64,000 bases of DNA, from the NCBI GenBank assembly GCA_049487715.1, contig CP150562.1:124001-188000 (forward strand), read 5' to 3'. The translations under genes were made by a program, and so were the position numbers. Origin of the DNA: Pycnococcus provasolii (Eukaryota > Chlorophyta > Pseudoscourfieldiophyceae > Pseudoscourfieldiales). The notes under the pieces were generated by a model. The model did not search any database. It saw only the letters and a list, made by a program, of their open reading frames with translations, and had not been told where the DNA came from. Below, one piece after another: positions 51,201 to 61,702 of this stretch (its first letter is position 1; each line of letters begins with the position of its first letter).

Positions 51201-54200
51201 GACAGGCACTACTCAATTCCTCGCCACTAGCCCAGCAGCGCGATTCTTCGCCAGTAATTTCTGTCGTCGGTCCTTTTGTGCACGACCAACATTATGGCAA
51301 GCCAAGCACGCGTGCAGTCGGAACGTGCACGAATGCTGGTGTCAATGCAACCGCAAACGCAGGAGATGCGGGCTGGTCGTGCGCAACGTACGCGACAGAT
51401 GAGACCGATGGGGACATTTCATCCATTGTCTCTGTGCGCGAGATTACATGCGAAGGCCAACAAGACAACTGCACACTTTGTGGCATCGGAAGCTTCGAGC
51501 TCGGGAATTTGGTTGTCTGTGCGCCAGGTGTGTATCGCTTCGAATACACAGTATCGAATTCAATAAACCTTGCCGCAGCAAAGGCGACTGTAGAGGTGCG
51601 CGTTGTCGAAGTGACGCTGCTCAGCGTGAAGTTTGCCTTCGCGGCCACATCAACGAATCAAATCGGCGCGAATGCAGAGGCGGATGCGGTGTCCAATCCT
51701 CAATGTTCAAACAACGTTACGAATTCTCTTAGCGGGACGGCAATATGCTCGCTGCATGACGCTGTGGTGCAAGCGCAAGTACAAGCTCTGACAGCGCAGG
51801 GCTTCGTAATTCAAGCAAACGACGTTTTCATCGACTCGGCCGAAGCAATACTCGTCACACCATCGTCAGCTACTGGCTACGAAATTTTCGTTAGCTTCAC
51901 TCTGGCAGTTAAAGATGCTATGGGCGATAGTGCTAACCCGCAGGAAGTAGAGGGAACTCGGCGCTTCTTGCAAGGAGGCGCGGAGAGCCGTGCTCTAGCG
52001 CTTGCGGCAGCTCTGCAACAGGCGGGTGCTGATGGAAGCCTTGGATCTACCTTTACGTCCGCAGCGAACGAAGTTGGAGCGAGGGTTGGCGCGGTCAATC
52101 CTGCTGCGAGTGCCGAAGCACCCAAGACAACAGCATTGACGGACCAAGTTGATCAAGGTACCTTCATTTTGTCTTTGTATGAGAAAGAGGGGGAACGAGG
52201 GAGGGGAGATACTATTTTCATGAATTATTACCCTGGACTATTTCCCATGAGATGTGAAAATGAGCGCGCATCCATTCTTGGGTGGATTTGCCTTATGGTC
52301 AGGAGGCAGTTAGGAGATTTCAGAGTTGGATCACAACACAGTACAAGACTCACACTCCTCTCTTCCCCTCCCCAAAACAATCCAGACCGCGCGCGTCTTG
52401 CGCAGCTTTTTGCCAGCATTGAGAAGTTGGAGAAAAGCAGCGATGCGCTGCAAGCAGATGCAGTCAAAAGCACCGAAGTTGCACGTCTTCGCGTGTCTGG
52501 CGAGTCATTCACGACTAAGCTGGCTGATGATTTCTCAGCTAGCCTTGCGGAATCCCTCAGCTCACAAAAGACGAGCAATGAGCTGGTAGATGAGCTAGAA
52601 GAAGTCGCGGTACGTTAACTATGAAGCCACTCCATCCTTTAATTTTGTGGTATATTGTGTTTGTTTCACGACATTAGCAGCACTTTCGAAATTCCAACAC
52701 AAAAGTGCGAATCTAATACGATTATTTCCCCCATCCCAATAATATCACAATTTCATGTCTTTACAGGCACAGCTATTAGCGTCTCTTTCGACGCTCGTGA
52801 CTGAATCGGACGGCACGCTGGCTCTAGCACAGCAACTTATGCAGCGGGTGGTACAGCTTGAGCAAATCCTCTCTGATTCGTTTACTGATGTCGACACGTG
52901 CGACCGGAACGAAAAGGGGAAACTGCGCCTGGTGTATAACATGTCGAGGGATAGCACTTCAGAAAATCTGGAAAATAATCCATCGTCGGTAAAAGCCATG
53001 GCAGAGGCTGCGCAGCCTCCACCATCCGTGCCTTGCTCGTTGGATAAAAGTGTCACTGAATTTCCCGAGGCATTTCTAAAATCCGTTCCTGCGGCACTGA
53101 AAGCTGCGGGCACTTCAATCTTCTCGCAACCAGGGATCATCCCGAGGGAGGACGGTGGTAGGAACGTCGAGGCAAATGTGGAGCTACCTAATACGCATGA
53201 TGGCGGCATGCAAGTTGGAGTGGTGCTAAGCCTTGTACCAGATTTGCGTGTCAAGTCCTGGCATGACATCCGTGCAGGATTCCCATCATCTGCCACATCT
53301 GCCGGCAATGATAGCGAATATCTGCTTGAGGAGCTTGCGACTGAATTCGTTAAGCATAGCGAAATGTCGCTTGTCTTAGCTGGCGTTCTCGTTGCCACAG
53401 GCGATGTGGTCGTAGAACAAATTTCGTACATGCGCCCGAACAGAGTCACGTCGGCGGCGAATACCTTCGATGGACTCCAGCTCAGTACGCCAACTGGTGA
53501 GCCGTTAATACGCCTCGAAGTGTTTGTGAATCTTTTCAATGCAACGACAGCTTTGCTTCATCTGTGCGCGCCACCGCCACATTATAATCCAATATCTGAG
53601 AGAGGCCGAAAGTTGCTTCGTGTGAGCAGCTCTAAAACTGGCGGTGGTGAAGTATTGAATTTAAGAGATGGAGCTCGTCAAGATGACTCAGATGAAGCTC
53701 TCGATGAGTCTTTAGGTGGCTACACTCTGACTGAGTCATACGACAATGAGCTGTTGGGCAGGACATCTGGATTGATCAGAGCACGTCACATGGGATCGAC
53801 GAAAAAGAATGTAATAGTTGGTGGCGTAATGCTTTACGTCACACATCGCGAACGTAAGGGTGTGGGAACAAGCACACCTAGCCATGCGGATGTGCGTGCA
53901 CTCCCTCGATTCTATGGAACTCGATTAGAGACGTCTCGTTTAGGCGTCAACCCGATTTATCGCTTCGGATCAAAAGTATACAGCGCCGAACTTTCCGCGG
54001 ATGAGCAGAAGTACGCCAAATACTTCAATCTTTCGTCGGAGATGGATCCTTTGTCTGGCGAACCATTTGCGTTTGAGCCGGTTGCGAATGTGGACGAACG
54101 TTTAGCTCAAATTTCACGGCATCGCGGTTTACCAGGTACGTGCCGCCGAGATGAGACTCTCGTGTTTGTGTTTGTGCTTGTGCTTGTGCTTGTGTTGGTG

Positions 54201-56624
54201 CTTGTTTGTGAGGATTGGCTGTTTTTGGATTCCCTGGCTTTAGTTTCCACCTTCACCTCGCAGCGAAAGCACATGTGATGAGTATTGCAATGCCAATGGC
54301 GTCCCAACCAACACGACTAACACGACACACGCAAACGCACACCACGCGCGCCCAAATTTTATTTTGAAACAGGATATCCCATCTTTGTCGATACTTCCCT
54401 CTCCAACCCTGGAGCGATGCGTCTCTTCACGTATCTAGAGGATGCGGGTTACGTTTCGGAACTTACAGAATCACTGATGGCAAGCTTCGTGTTGCATCTT
54501 CCTGACGAGCGTATCATGTGCACAGCACAGTATGAGTTCCGGTACCAGCTGTCGGGCGATATTGGCAAGTCATCCAAGGAGTTGCGCTGCATTCCTCTCG
54601 TAGAATACGAGAGTGCAGGCGACATTTTAAGAGGCATGGTTGAGATGTGTCTTACTGTGTTGGCGGCTTTGATCTTCGCCGTGCAACTGATAAAGCTCAT
54701 CCGAAAATTGGTTGAGAAGATCACCAATACTCGTGAGACAGATATTGAGACAGAAACCGCCGCGCAGCTTGCAATAAAGACGGTTCTTGCCTCAGTCGTA
54801 CTTGCTGCCATGGTGGTTTGGTGGACTTTTGCGTTGTATGCCAGCTCCAAGTTGCAGTACGAAAACCGCTATAGATGGTACGACGGTGACTCGAGCTCGG
54901 TGGGACGACCTCTGCTCCTTCATAGAGAAGGTGAGTCCGAATCATTCGATGGTCTGGATTTACCCGGTGCCATGCGGCACACGCTCCCGTCGCGCCTTGA
55001 TGGCGGTGGTGTGTCAGCGTACATCGATCTACGGAATCGCATCTCACATGCTGGAAACGTATTTGACCTATATTTTTTCATGCAGTCATTGGTCATCCTC
55101 TTTCTGATCGCGCAGATTTTCGTGCATTCGTCATTCCAGGCTAAGCTTCACGTGATTAGTCTCACATTCAGAGGCGTTATCCCGGGCTTGATCACGCTCG
55201 CCGTGGTTTTCATCCTCTTTCAAGTCGGCGGTGGTGCCGTCACATTCTTTTTGATGGGCGATCGCGTTGAATTATTTAGCACCTTTTCAAAATCTGTCGA
55301 ATATAATATGGAGTACGTGCTAGGCGAGACTGCAGGAAACGCGTACTTCAGGGAGTCGAACGTGGCCATCTCCGCAATCGAACAGTACGCGATGCAGGTG
55401 TTCTGGTTTTTCAACAGCTTTATTTTAGTGATGGTTTTGATTGAATTTGGTGAGTCGAATTCTCCAATCAGCCGTGATGCGATGGATGAAGAATTGGCAG
55501 ATATAATTTACTGACGTACCTAACACAACACGCACACGATGAAACACAGTTCTTGGATTGATCATTGATGAATTTTCCCGTAAGATTTACCCCTGCCTAG
55601 CCGTCGCGCATGTATCAAAAACCACTAACGGAACACGCCCAAAATTCAAACAGGTCACTATAACGAAGGTGCAAAGGCAGCAACCATCCCATCCGACATG
55701 AGGGAAATGGCTCTGGACTATTTCACATCACTGGGGACCGGTGTGACGGTGCAGCACTTGTCACGAGCGTTTAGGAAGCTGAGAAAAAGAAAGCCACGCC
55801 TTTCGGTCCAAAATGTCGTGAAGGCTTTGCAGCACACAATGAATCGCTTGAAAGCGTCAGGGCAGCATATCGACATGCCGAGATTGAATTTAGATGATAT
55901 AGGATATTCGTTAAGGGTATTACATCAAAAAGAATACAGTATTTGGCCCAAATTCGGCAGATTCTTTAATGTGCCAAGAGAGATGCGGCCATTGCACGGC
56001 TTTCGCGATTTCGCCCTTGAGACGACGAATGAAGTCGTTACGAGTCGGGAGCTCTTTGAGATTATGAAGAGCTTGACGGACGACTTGTTCGCACGTTCTC
56101 ATTCGGGGGGGATGGAAAGCAGTACGGCATTTTCGAAAGTGCCTACTTCACGCTTGTCTTTATCATCTATTTTGTGGTTCCGCAAGGTAGGGTCAATTGA
56201 AGCTGCGCGGAATCTAGCGGCGACGCTGCTCGATCAGTTTGGAAAAGCGAACATCTTAGCACCTTGGTGGCGTCGGCTATCGCGCGAAGAGAGGAAGACA
56301 AGCTTGTCAAACAACAACGTGATCCATCATGTCAGTTTTGACGGCACCGATGATACCGAAGATTCCGATGGCGACGAACCGGCGATGGGCTTATCCGCCA
56401 TTCGTTTGCTTCGCATCGCCCGTAGGCACAATCGCAGAATCCGCCTCGGTCTTCATGAAGTGCATGCGAAAGTGATGGAGATGCAGAATGGTGCCGCAAC
56501 CTTATTAGACCACCTGAAAAAAGGCAACGACGCGATCGTGGAGGGTGATTCGAGTAGTCAGCTCGACGGGATATCGTGCCAAGGCCAAGAATATATTGGA
56601 AATATGATAAATAGTTCTGTGTAA
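44951..56624 (+). CDS. Giant polycystin/TRP-like channel with two C-type lectin domains
   Basis: Read as join(44951..52157, 52386..52609, 52767..54135, 54373..55449, 55654..56624), about 3615 residues; introns of 228, 157, 237 and 204 bp, donors GTACCT, GTACGT, GTACGT, GTGAGT, all phases consistent. The first intron is a multiple of 3 and lacks stops. Layout: basic cytosolic N-terminus; TM1 (LICFTVGFFYLLYVQG, ~130); the algal PKD motif CGDGVCEAPYEF; C-type lectin domain 1 (~470-590, QPD), domain 2 (~600-720, EPN); Pro blocks (~1100-1160, ~1275-1460); four or so Ig-like DUF5011/HYR-type repeats (~1505-2230); coiled region; channel helices in exon 4 including FFMQSLVILFLIAQIFVHSS and FWFFNSFILVMVLIEFG; a basic cytosolic tail. 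Probable ciliary or surface cation channel. The start is uncertain; the next in-frame Met is at 45326. Confidence 0.85.
48255..48432 (+). repeat. Poly-proline coding repeat in polycystin gene
   Basis: CCGCCG/CCACCTCCCCCGCCACTTTC units encode PPPPPPLSS repeats. A second Pro-rich stretch lies at 48780-49330. Confidence 0.9.
54161..54215 (+). repeat. TTGTGC/TTGTGT array within intron
   Basis: Hexamer microsatellite in the third polycystin intron, at about the same relative place as the AAAGAC array of the NDUFB9 intron. Confidence 0.85.
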
Positions 56625-56665
56625 AGTATGTGTATGTATATATTGGAAAGAATATATTCTTCCTA

Positions 56666-58302
56666 TCACTTTACACGTTCCTGCCAGCGCATTCTCGCAC
56701 GACGTTCCCACTCTTGCGCACGCTCGTTCGCCAACCCGTCGCGCGCCGATGCGCGCTGCGCGGCGCGCATGTTTCCCGCCAGCGCGCCTAGCGCATCCAG
56801 GCGCTCGGCGCACAACTCCGCCAACACCGCGCGCACCACGTAGCCCCCGCCGTACGGGGAGGCGACGTGATGTGCCGGGAGGGCGCGCCCTGCCGGCGCT
56901 ATTGGCCCCGCCGCTAGCCCCACCTCAGGGAGTAGCGCGTCGGCGGCGTTGCGCATGTAGTGTGCGCGCAATGCGCGCGTCGGCTCGTCTTGCCCTTCCG
57001 CCCCCGCCTCTGCGGCGCCACCGCTCCGCGCGTCGTCGGAGACGAGGTGCAGGCGCTCCTCATCCGCCCACCTCGCCACCAACGCTAAGGCGGCGGGCGA
57101 GATGGGCGAACGAGTTGCGCCGGCGTCCCTGACCCTTCGTGCCACGGGCGTGAGGTCATCCTCCGCCTGCGCAAGCGCGTGCTCTTCCTCGCCACGCCTC
57201 AGCATCGCCATCGCCGCCGCCGCGCCGCGCGCTCCTGCCTCCACTTCCGCCTGCGCCATCCTCAGCAGAGGCATCGGAGCGCCTTCATCGTCTGTGATTA
57301 CGCACGATGAAGCCGTCGTTGTCGCCGTCGCCGTCGCGTCCATCACCCCAGGCTCCTCCTCAAACATGCCCTCCATCATCTCCTCCACCACACCCATCAG
57401 CTCCTTCGTCTCCGCCTCCTCCTCCCGCTCCTCCTCCTCCTCCACACCAACATCGTCATCCACGGACGGCACAATCGCCCCACTCTCACACGCTGCAACC
57501 ATTTTCCATGCCCCCGCCGCATTCGCGCCAACCGCTGTCGCAACGGCGTTCGTGGCTCCCGGGCGTGCGCTCGACGCCTCAGGCGGTGGCAGGTTGTGCT
57601 TCCACCATCGCTTGCGCGTCCTTCGACGCGTCTCAGCCTCCTCGTTTGTCTCGTGCGAGGCTGCCATGGCAGGTGGCGGTGCACGGATGACGTGCAGCGG
57701 TGCGTAGTACGTCGTCGTTGTTGCTGTTGTCGTGTTTTGTTTGCCACACGCCTTTGCTATGGCAGATTTTGGCGGAAGTCCATACAACCAGAGTCGCGCC
57801 CACGTTTCGTTGATGCTGCTGCTGCTGCTGCTGCTGGTGTTTGGTTCAGCATTCGCTCCACCTGATCGTCGCATCCGCCTCTCCACGTTCTTATGTCGAC
57901 GTTTCCGTGCACGAGCGCGGCGGCGTTTGCAAGCTGTGTCGCGGATAGGTTGTACGCCTGAGCCGTTTTGTCGATGACACGCCTTGCGTTTCTTTCGAGT
58001 CTTTCGAGCGTTTGGAGGATTGCCTCCTCGTGCGGCGACATGCCCGCGCCCGTTCGACGAGCTGCAAGCAGTTGAGCCTGTCCGCAGAACGCGACTGGTT
58101 TCCGCGCGAGGCGTTCGCAAGGTTGGTTCGTGTTAATGAGTTGTTGCTGCGTTATTGATGAAACTGTGTTATTATCATTAGTTTTTCTACTACTTATGAG
58201 GCTGAGAGCTGCTGCTTGGAGTGTACTTTTGAACTGTTTGTCGTACAGTGCTTTGCGTATTTCTGACGGAGACTCGTAAGGAATCATCGTCGTCGTCGTC
58301 AT
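56666..58302 (-). CDS. Unknown protein, frame change at CAG repeat
   Basis: Two overlapping minus-strand frames together look like one gene. The upstream frame (ATG 58302 or 58287) reads SPSEIRKALYDKQFKSTLQ, then NARRVIDKTAQAYNLSATQL, and reaches a (CAG/GCA)n repeat at ~57815-57838. Beyond it the protein-like sequence continues in the +1-shifted frame: INETWARLWLYGLPPKSAIA, a Glu-rich stretch, and an Ala-rich helical C-terminus ending MRWQERVK. No intron with proper borders fits well. Either the microsatellite carries a real indel, a sequencing error, or a tiny intron. No family is recognised. The gene lies 41 bp from the converging polycystin stop. Confidence 0.55.
57816..57838 (-). repeat. 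CAG trinucleotide repeat at frame junction
   Basis: About seven CAG units (CTG on the plus strand) coincide with the place where the unknown gene switches frame: AAAAAA in one frame, SSSSSS in the other. Confidence 0.85.
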
Positions 58303-59398
58303 CGTAGTTTCAGAAGAAGCAGGAGGGGCTGATGACACTGCGACTTATTATTATTGACAGTTATCATCATCAGGCATAGTAGGAATCCCAAAGTGCTGCT
58401 CTCCTCATCCTCATCATCATCCGAGTGGGCACCACCACCACCACCACCCACTCACTCACTCACTCACACAGGTCTTCCAAATAAATGAACTCTGGCTGGA
58501 CAAGGAAATCTCACCACGGGAATCAACGCCAACGGAGAGAGAGAAAGAGAGAGAATGCAACGGAGAGATGACACCGGTCATACAAGGTGGTGACACAACA
58601 TGGACACATACGTTGCATGGACAGTCTGTGATGATCATTCATGTGTGACAATTATATTTTAAATTACATGGCAAATAATTACGACCATCCCCGGGATGAT
58701 GATGATGCCCAAAAAAAGGAGGCGAAGAAAACCCCGGGGGACAGGTTCGAGGGAAGGATCGGCACTCCCCGTAACCCTAACCCTAATGCCCTAATGATGG
58801 CCCCTAATGCCCGAATGCCCTAATGCCCTCATGCCCTAATGATGGCCCCTAATGCCCTAACCAACTGCACCACTACTTTTCTTACGATAAATTTGCTCTT
58901 CTCCCCCTTGAAGCAGATTTTACATACCAGCTCCCCCTCCCCCCTGAGTCCCCCCTGGCAGCCGGGCAGCCGGGCCTCCCGGGGGGGTAACCCTAACCCT
59001 AATGCCCCAGGCAAGAACCACCTTGGGGCACCAGCTCCCCCCCCAGCCCACTCCCCAGCCCCAGGCAGCCACCTAGCTAGGGTAAAAACCCGACTGCATA
59101 GTATGGTACTATTTTACCACAGTGGCGCGTTTGGTCGCGTTTGGAGTCATGTGGCGGCGCCGTGAATCGGTGATGCCCTTGTTGATATTATTCCTACTAT
59201 GAGTTCATCAAAGCAAAGGGGATAATACATCGTTCGAGAGGCCTCGTGCCATAGTGCCCCTGTTGCTTCCTTTCCCTGACACCCAACCTGAGCACCTGAG
59301 TGAGTGGCTCAGAGAACAAACAACGGCGTGTGTTTGTTCTGCTTTCCCTTGTTGTCCTAACCACTCCTTCTTGCCTGCTGTTGTCCTATCCTAGTTAT
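58303..59398. other. Intergenic region with degenerate telomere-like repeats
   Basis: No gene seen in about 1.1 kb. Contains CACC and CTCA microsatellites (58430-58466), a long degenerate array built of CCCTAA, CCCTAATG and GATGGCCCCTAATGC units (58772-58862), and another CCCTAACCCTAATG at 58989-59003. It differs from the short promoter-side tracts in length and in distance from genes. Confidence 0.7.
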
Positions 59399-60715
59399 AT
59401 GATGATGATGTCTACTGTGTCGTCTCGTGGTGTGTCTCGTGGTGCTCGCAGCCACCGTGGTCTCAATCAAACAATATGCATGTCGACGGTGACGCGCAAC
59501 GCGAACATTGGAAAACTGGCAGCGGGATACTTGTTCCCCGAGATCGCGCGACGACGTAACGAACACCTCGAGGCGAACCCAGACGCGAAGATCATCAGTC
59601 TCGGTATCGGGGATACCACCGAACCCATCCCACAACCTATCGTCGACGGCATGGTCGAGTCCGCCAAGGGACTCGGAACGCTCGACGGATACGGCAAGTA
59701 CGGAGGATACGGCGCCGAACAGGGACAGGGACCGCTGCGCGACGCGATCGCAGAGCGATTCTACAGCCACGTTGACACAAGTGCCGCCGACATCTTCGTC
59801 AGCGACGGGTCGAAGTGCGACATTGGACGCATCCAGATGATGTTCGGAAGCGGACACAGCGTCAGCGTGCAGGACCCTTCGTACCCGGCGTACGTCGACA
59901 CGTCCGTCATCATCGGAAACACCGGACTCTTCAACGACGACACGAGCCAGTTCGACGACATCCAGTACATGGCGTGCACGGCAGGCAACGGGTTCTTCCC
60001 CGACATTGACAGCGCGAAGAAGTCGGACATCGTCTTCTTCTGCTCGCCGAACAACCCCACGGGAGCCGCGGCGACGCGCGAACAGCTCACGAAGCTCGTT
60101 GCCAAGTGCAAGGCTGACGGAAGCATCCTTATCTACGATGCGGCGTACGCCATTTACATCGAGAACCCGGACTGCCCGAAGACCATCTACGAGATTCCGG
60201 GTGCCGACGAGGTTGCGATTGAGACGTGCTCGTTCAGCAAGTACGCAGGATTCACAGGACTTCGCCTGGGATGGACGGTCGTTCCGGAGAACCTCACATT
60301 CTCGGATGGCAGCAAGGTGAAGACGGACTACAACCGCATCATGTCGACGTGCTTCAACGGAGCGTCGAACGTTGCGCAGGCTGCTGGCATGGCGTGCTGC
60401 TCTGACGCCGGATACAAGTCGATGCTTGATCTCGTCGCGTACTACAAGGAGAACGCGCTCATCCTCAAGAAGTGCTTCGAGGAGCTTGGATTTGAGGTGC
60501 ACGGAGGAACGGATGCGCCGTACGTGTGGGTTGGCTTCCCAGGTAAGAACAGCTGGGACGTGTTTGCGGAGATTCTCAGCGGCACGTCGATTGTCACGAC
60601 GCCCGGCGCAGGCTTCGGCCCTGCGGGTGAGGGATTCGTCCGCGCGAGTGCATTCGGTCACCGCGAGAACATCCTGGAGGCGGTTGACCGTCTCAAGGAC
60701 TACTTCAAGAAGTAA
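59399..60715 (+). CDS. DapL: LL-diaminopimelate aminotransferase, plastid
   Basis: Encodes 438 residues from ATG 59399 (four Met in a row; an in-frame GTG at 59300 was rejected). The first ~40 residues (MSTVSSRGVSRGARSHRG) are a transit peptide. The mature part begins NANIGKLAAGYLFPEIARRR and shows LGIGDTTEPIPQP, the PLP-fold motif SPNNPTG, the Schiff-base lysine in CSFSKYAGFTGLRLGW, and a C-terminal PGAGFGPAGEGFVRASAFG. DapL converts tetrahydrodipicolinate plus glutamate to LL-diaminopimelate, the plant/green-algal route to lysine. Length fits plant DapL (~460 with transit peptide). It converges on MTFP1 with 73 bp between stops. Confidence 0.97.
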   Translation: MMMMSTVSSRGVSRGARSHRGLNQTICMSTVTRNANIGKLAAGYLFPEIARRRNEHLEANPDAKIISLGIGDTTEPIPQPIVDGMVESAKGLGTLDGYGKYGGYGAEQGQGPLRDAIAERFYSHVDTSAADIFVSDGSKCDIGRIQMMFGSGHSVSVQDPSYPAYVDTSVIIGNTGLFNDDTSQFDDIQYMACTAGNGFFPDIDSAKKSDIVFFCSPNNPTGAAATREQLTKLVAKCKADGSILIYDAAYAIYIENPDCPKTIYEIPGADEVAIETCSFSKYAGFTGLRLGWTVVPENLTFSDGSKVKTDYNRIMSTCFNGASNVAQAAGMACCSDAGYKSMLDLVAYYKENALILKKCFEELGFEVHGGTDAPYVWVGFPGKNSWDVFAEILSGTSIVTTPGAGFGPAGEGFVRASAFGHRENILEAVDRLKDYFKK

Positions 60716-60788
60716 GTAAGGAAAAAACTATGATATTTTCGGTAAATAAAAACATAATACGTTTTACGAAGGAGACTTTACACATAAT

Positions 60789-61283
60789 TTAGTTTATTTG
60801 CGACCACACGCTGAAGGTTGGTCGTACGTACGCGTCCATGCCTTTCGTGACAGCGTCGTCGATGGGGCGTATCATGAATGGAATGGACGCCAGTCCCGCG
60901 CCGGTCGGTCCAACTGCACGATAAGCGTTCGAAAGGCGCGGTCCGACGTACGTCATGAGTGAAGACGTCGCCCACACGACCCTGTTCACCGCCAAGCCTG
61001 GTATGAGCACGGATGCGAGTCCCTGCCACAGCATGGTGTCAAGCACGACGAACGAAACGCGCCGCAGGTGCGGGGAACCTCCTTCCGCCTCATTCCGCGT
61101 GTGCGTGTATTCCTCGAAACCTTTGTACGCGGCATCCGCGCTTGCGTACGCCGAAGCGACGGCGTACGTCGCCAACACAAGCCTATGTCCTAAGAAGTGC
61201 CTGAACGCCTCACCAATTTCGTTCGTGTACCCGAGGTACCGAATCGGCGTATCCCGGAACGGATCCACCACCCCATCATTCAT
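60789..61283 (-). CDS. MTFP1: Mitochondrial fission process protein 1 (MTFP1/MTP18)
   Basis: Encodes 164 residues from ATG 61283; the upstream open frame has no ATG and is Ser-rich. Conserved MTP18 blocks: DTPIRYLGYTNEIGEAFR, VASAYASADAAYKG, VVLDTMLWQGLASVLIPGLA, NRVVWATS and SIPFMIRPIDDAV. Human MTFP1 is 166 residues. MTFP1 is an inner-membrane protein that promotes fission and affects membrane bioenergetics; here the helices LVLATYAVASAYASADA and MLWQGLASVLIPGLAVN fit its membrane segments. TGTAAA follows the stop on the minus strand. Confidence 0.93.
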   Translation of the reverse strand: MNDGVVDPFRDTPIRYLGYTNEIGEAFRHFLGHRLVLATYAVASAYASADAAYKGFEEYTHTRNEAEGGSPHLRRVSFVVLDTMLWQGLASVLIPGLAVNRVVWATSSLMTYVGPRLSNAYRAVGPTGAGLASIPFMIRPIDDAVTKGMDAYVRPTFSVWSQIN

Positions 61284-61569
61284 TCCACACACCAAGGCTG
61301 ACGCTGTTGAATGAGATGACGACGACGAAGATGAGGACGAGGACGACGCACGCGACAAATCTTCAGAAGAAGCCGCATTAGGGAGAGAGACGGTTGGCTT
61401 GGAGGAGACGGGGAGGAGGAGGAGGTGCCATGGGACCCGTGGATTGGATTGCAAGGAACAAACACAGATAATCTATCTGGAAAGCGATCCACTCCACCAA
61501 AGGCAAAGGCAAAGGGGGGGGGGGGCAGTATCTTACACAGTGTGGCGGCGCCCTTAGCTAAACCCAGCT

Positions 61570-61628
61570 AACCCTAACCCTAACCCTAACCCTAATCCAG
61601 TAACCCTAACCCTAATGAATACCCTAAC
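61570..61628 (-). promoter_or_regulatory. CCCTAA tract before His/Pro-rich gene
   Basis: Four or more CCCTAA units, an interruption, then CCCTAACCCTAATG. It ends 75 bp upstream of the ATG at 61703. Confidence 0.5.
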
Positions 61629-61702
61629 ACTCTTTCCCTCTTCTTTGCCCCTCCCTCCCCCTGGTCCCTGGTCCCATTTTGCACTTACTGTACTTGTTCG
61701 CC

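Noticed and set aside
52158-52385. Segment read as coding within the long polycystin frame
   Set aside because: It has GTACCT and CCAG borders, lower GC and non-conserved sequence, and its removal keeps frame; it is treated as an intron.
59357-60661. 434-codon minus-strand ORF opposite dapL
   Set aside because: The plus frame is an unmistakable aminotransferase; the antisense frame is biased and has no family features.
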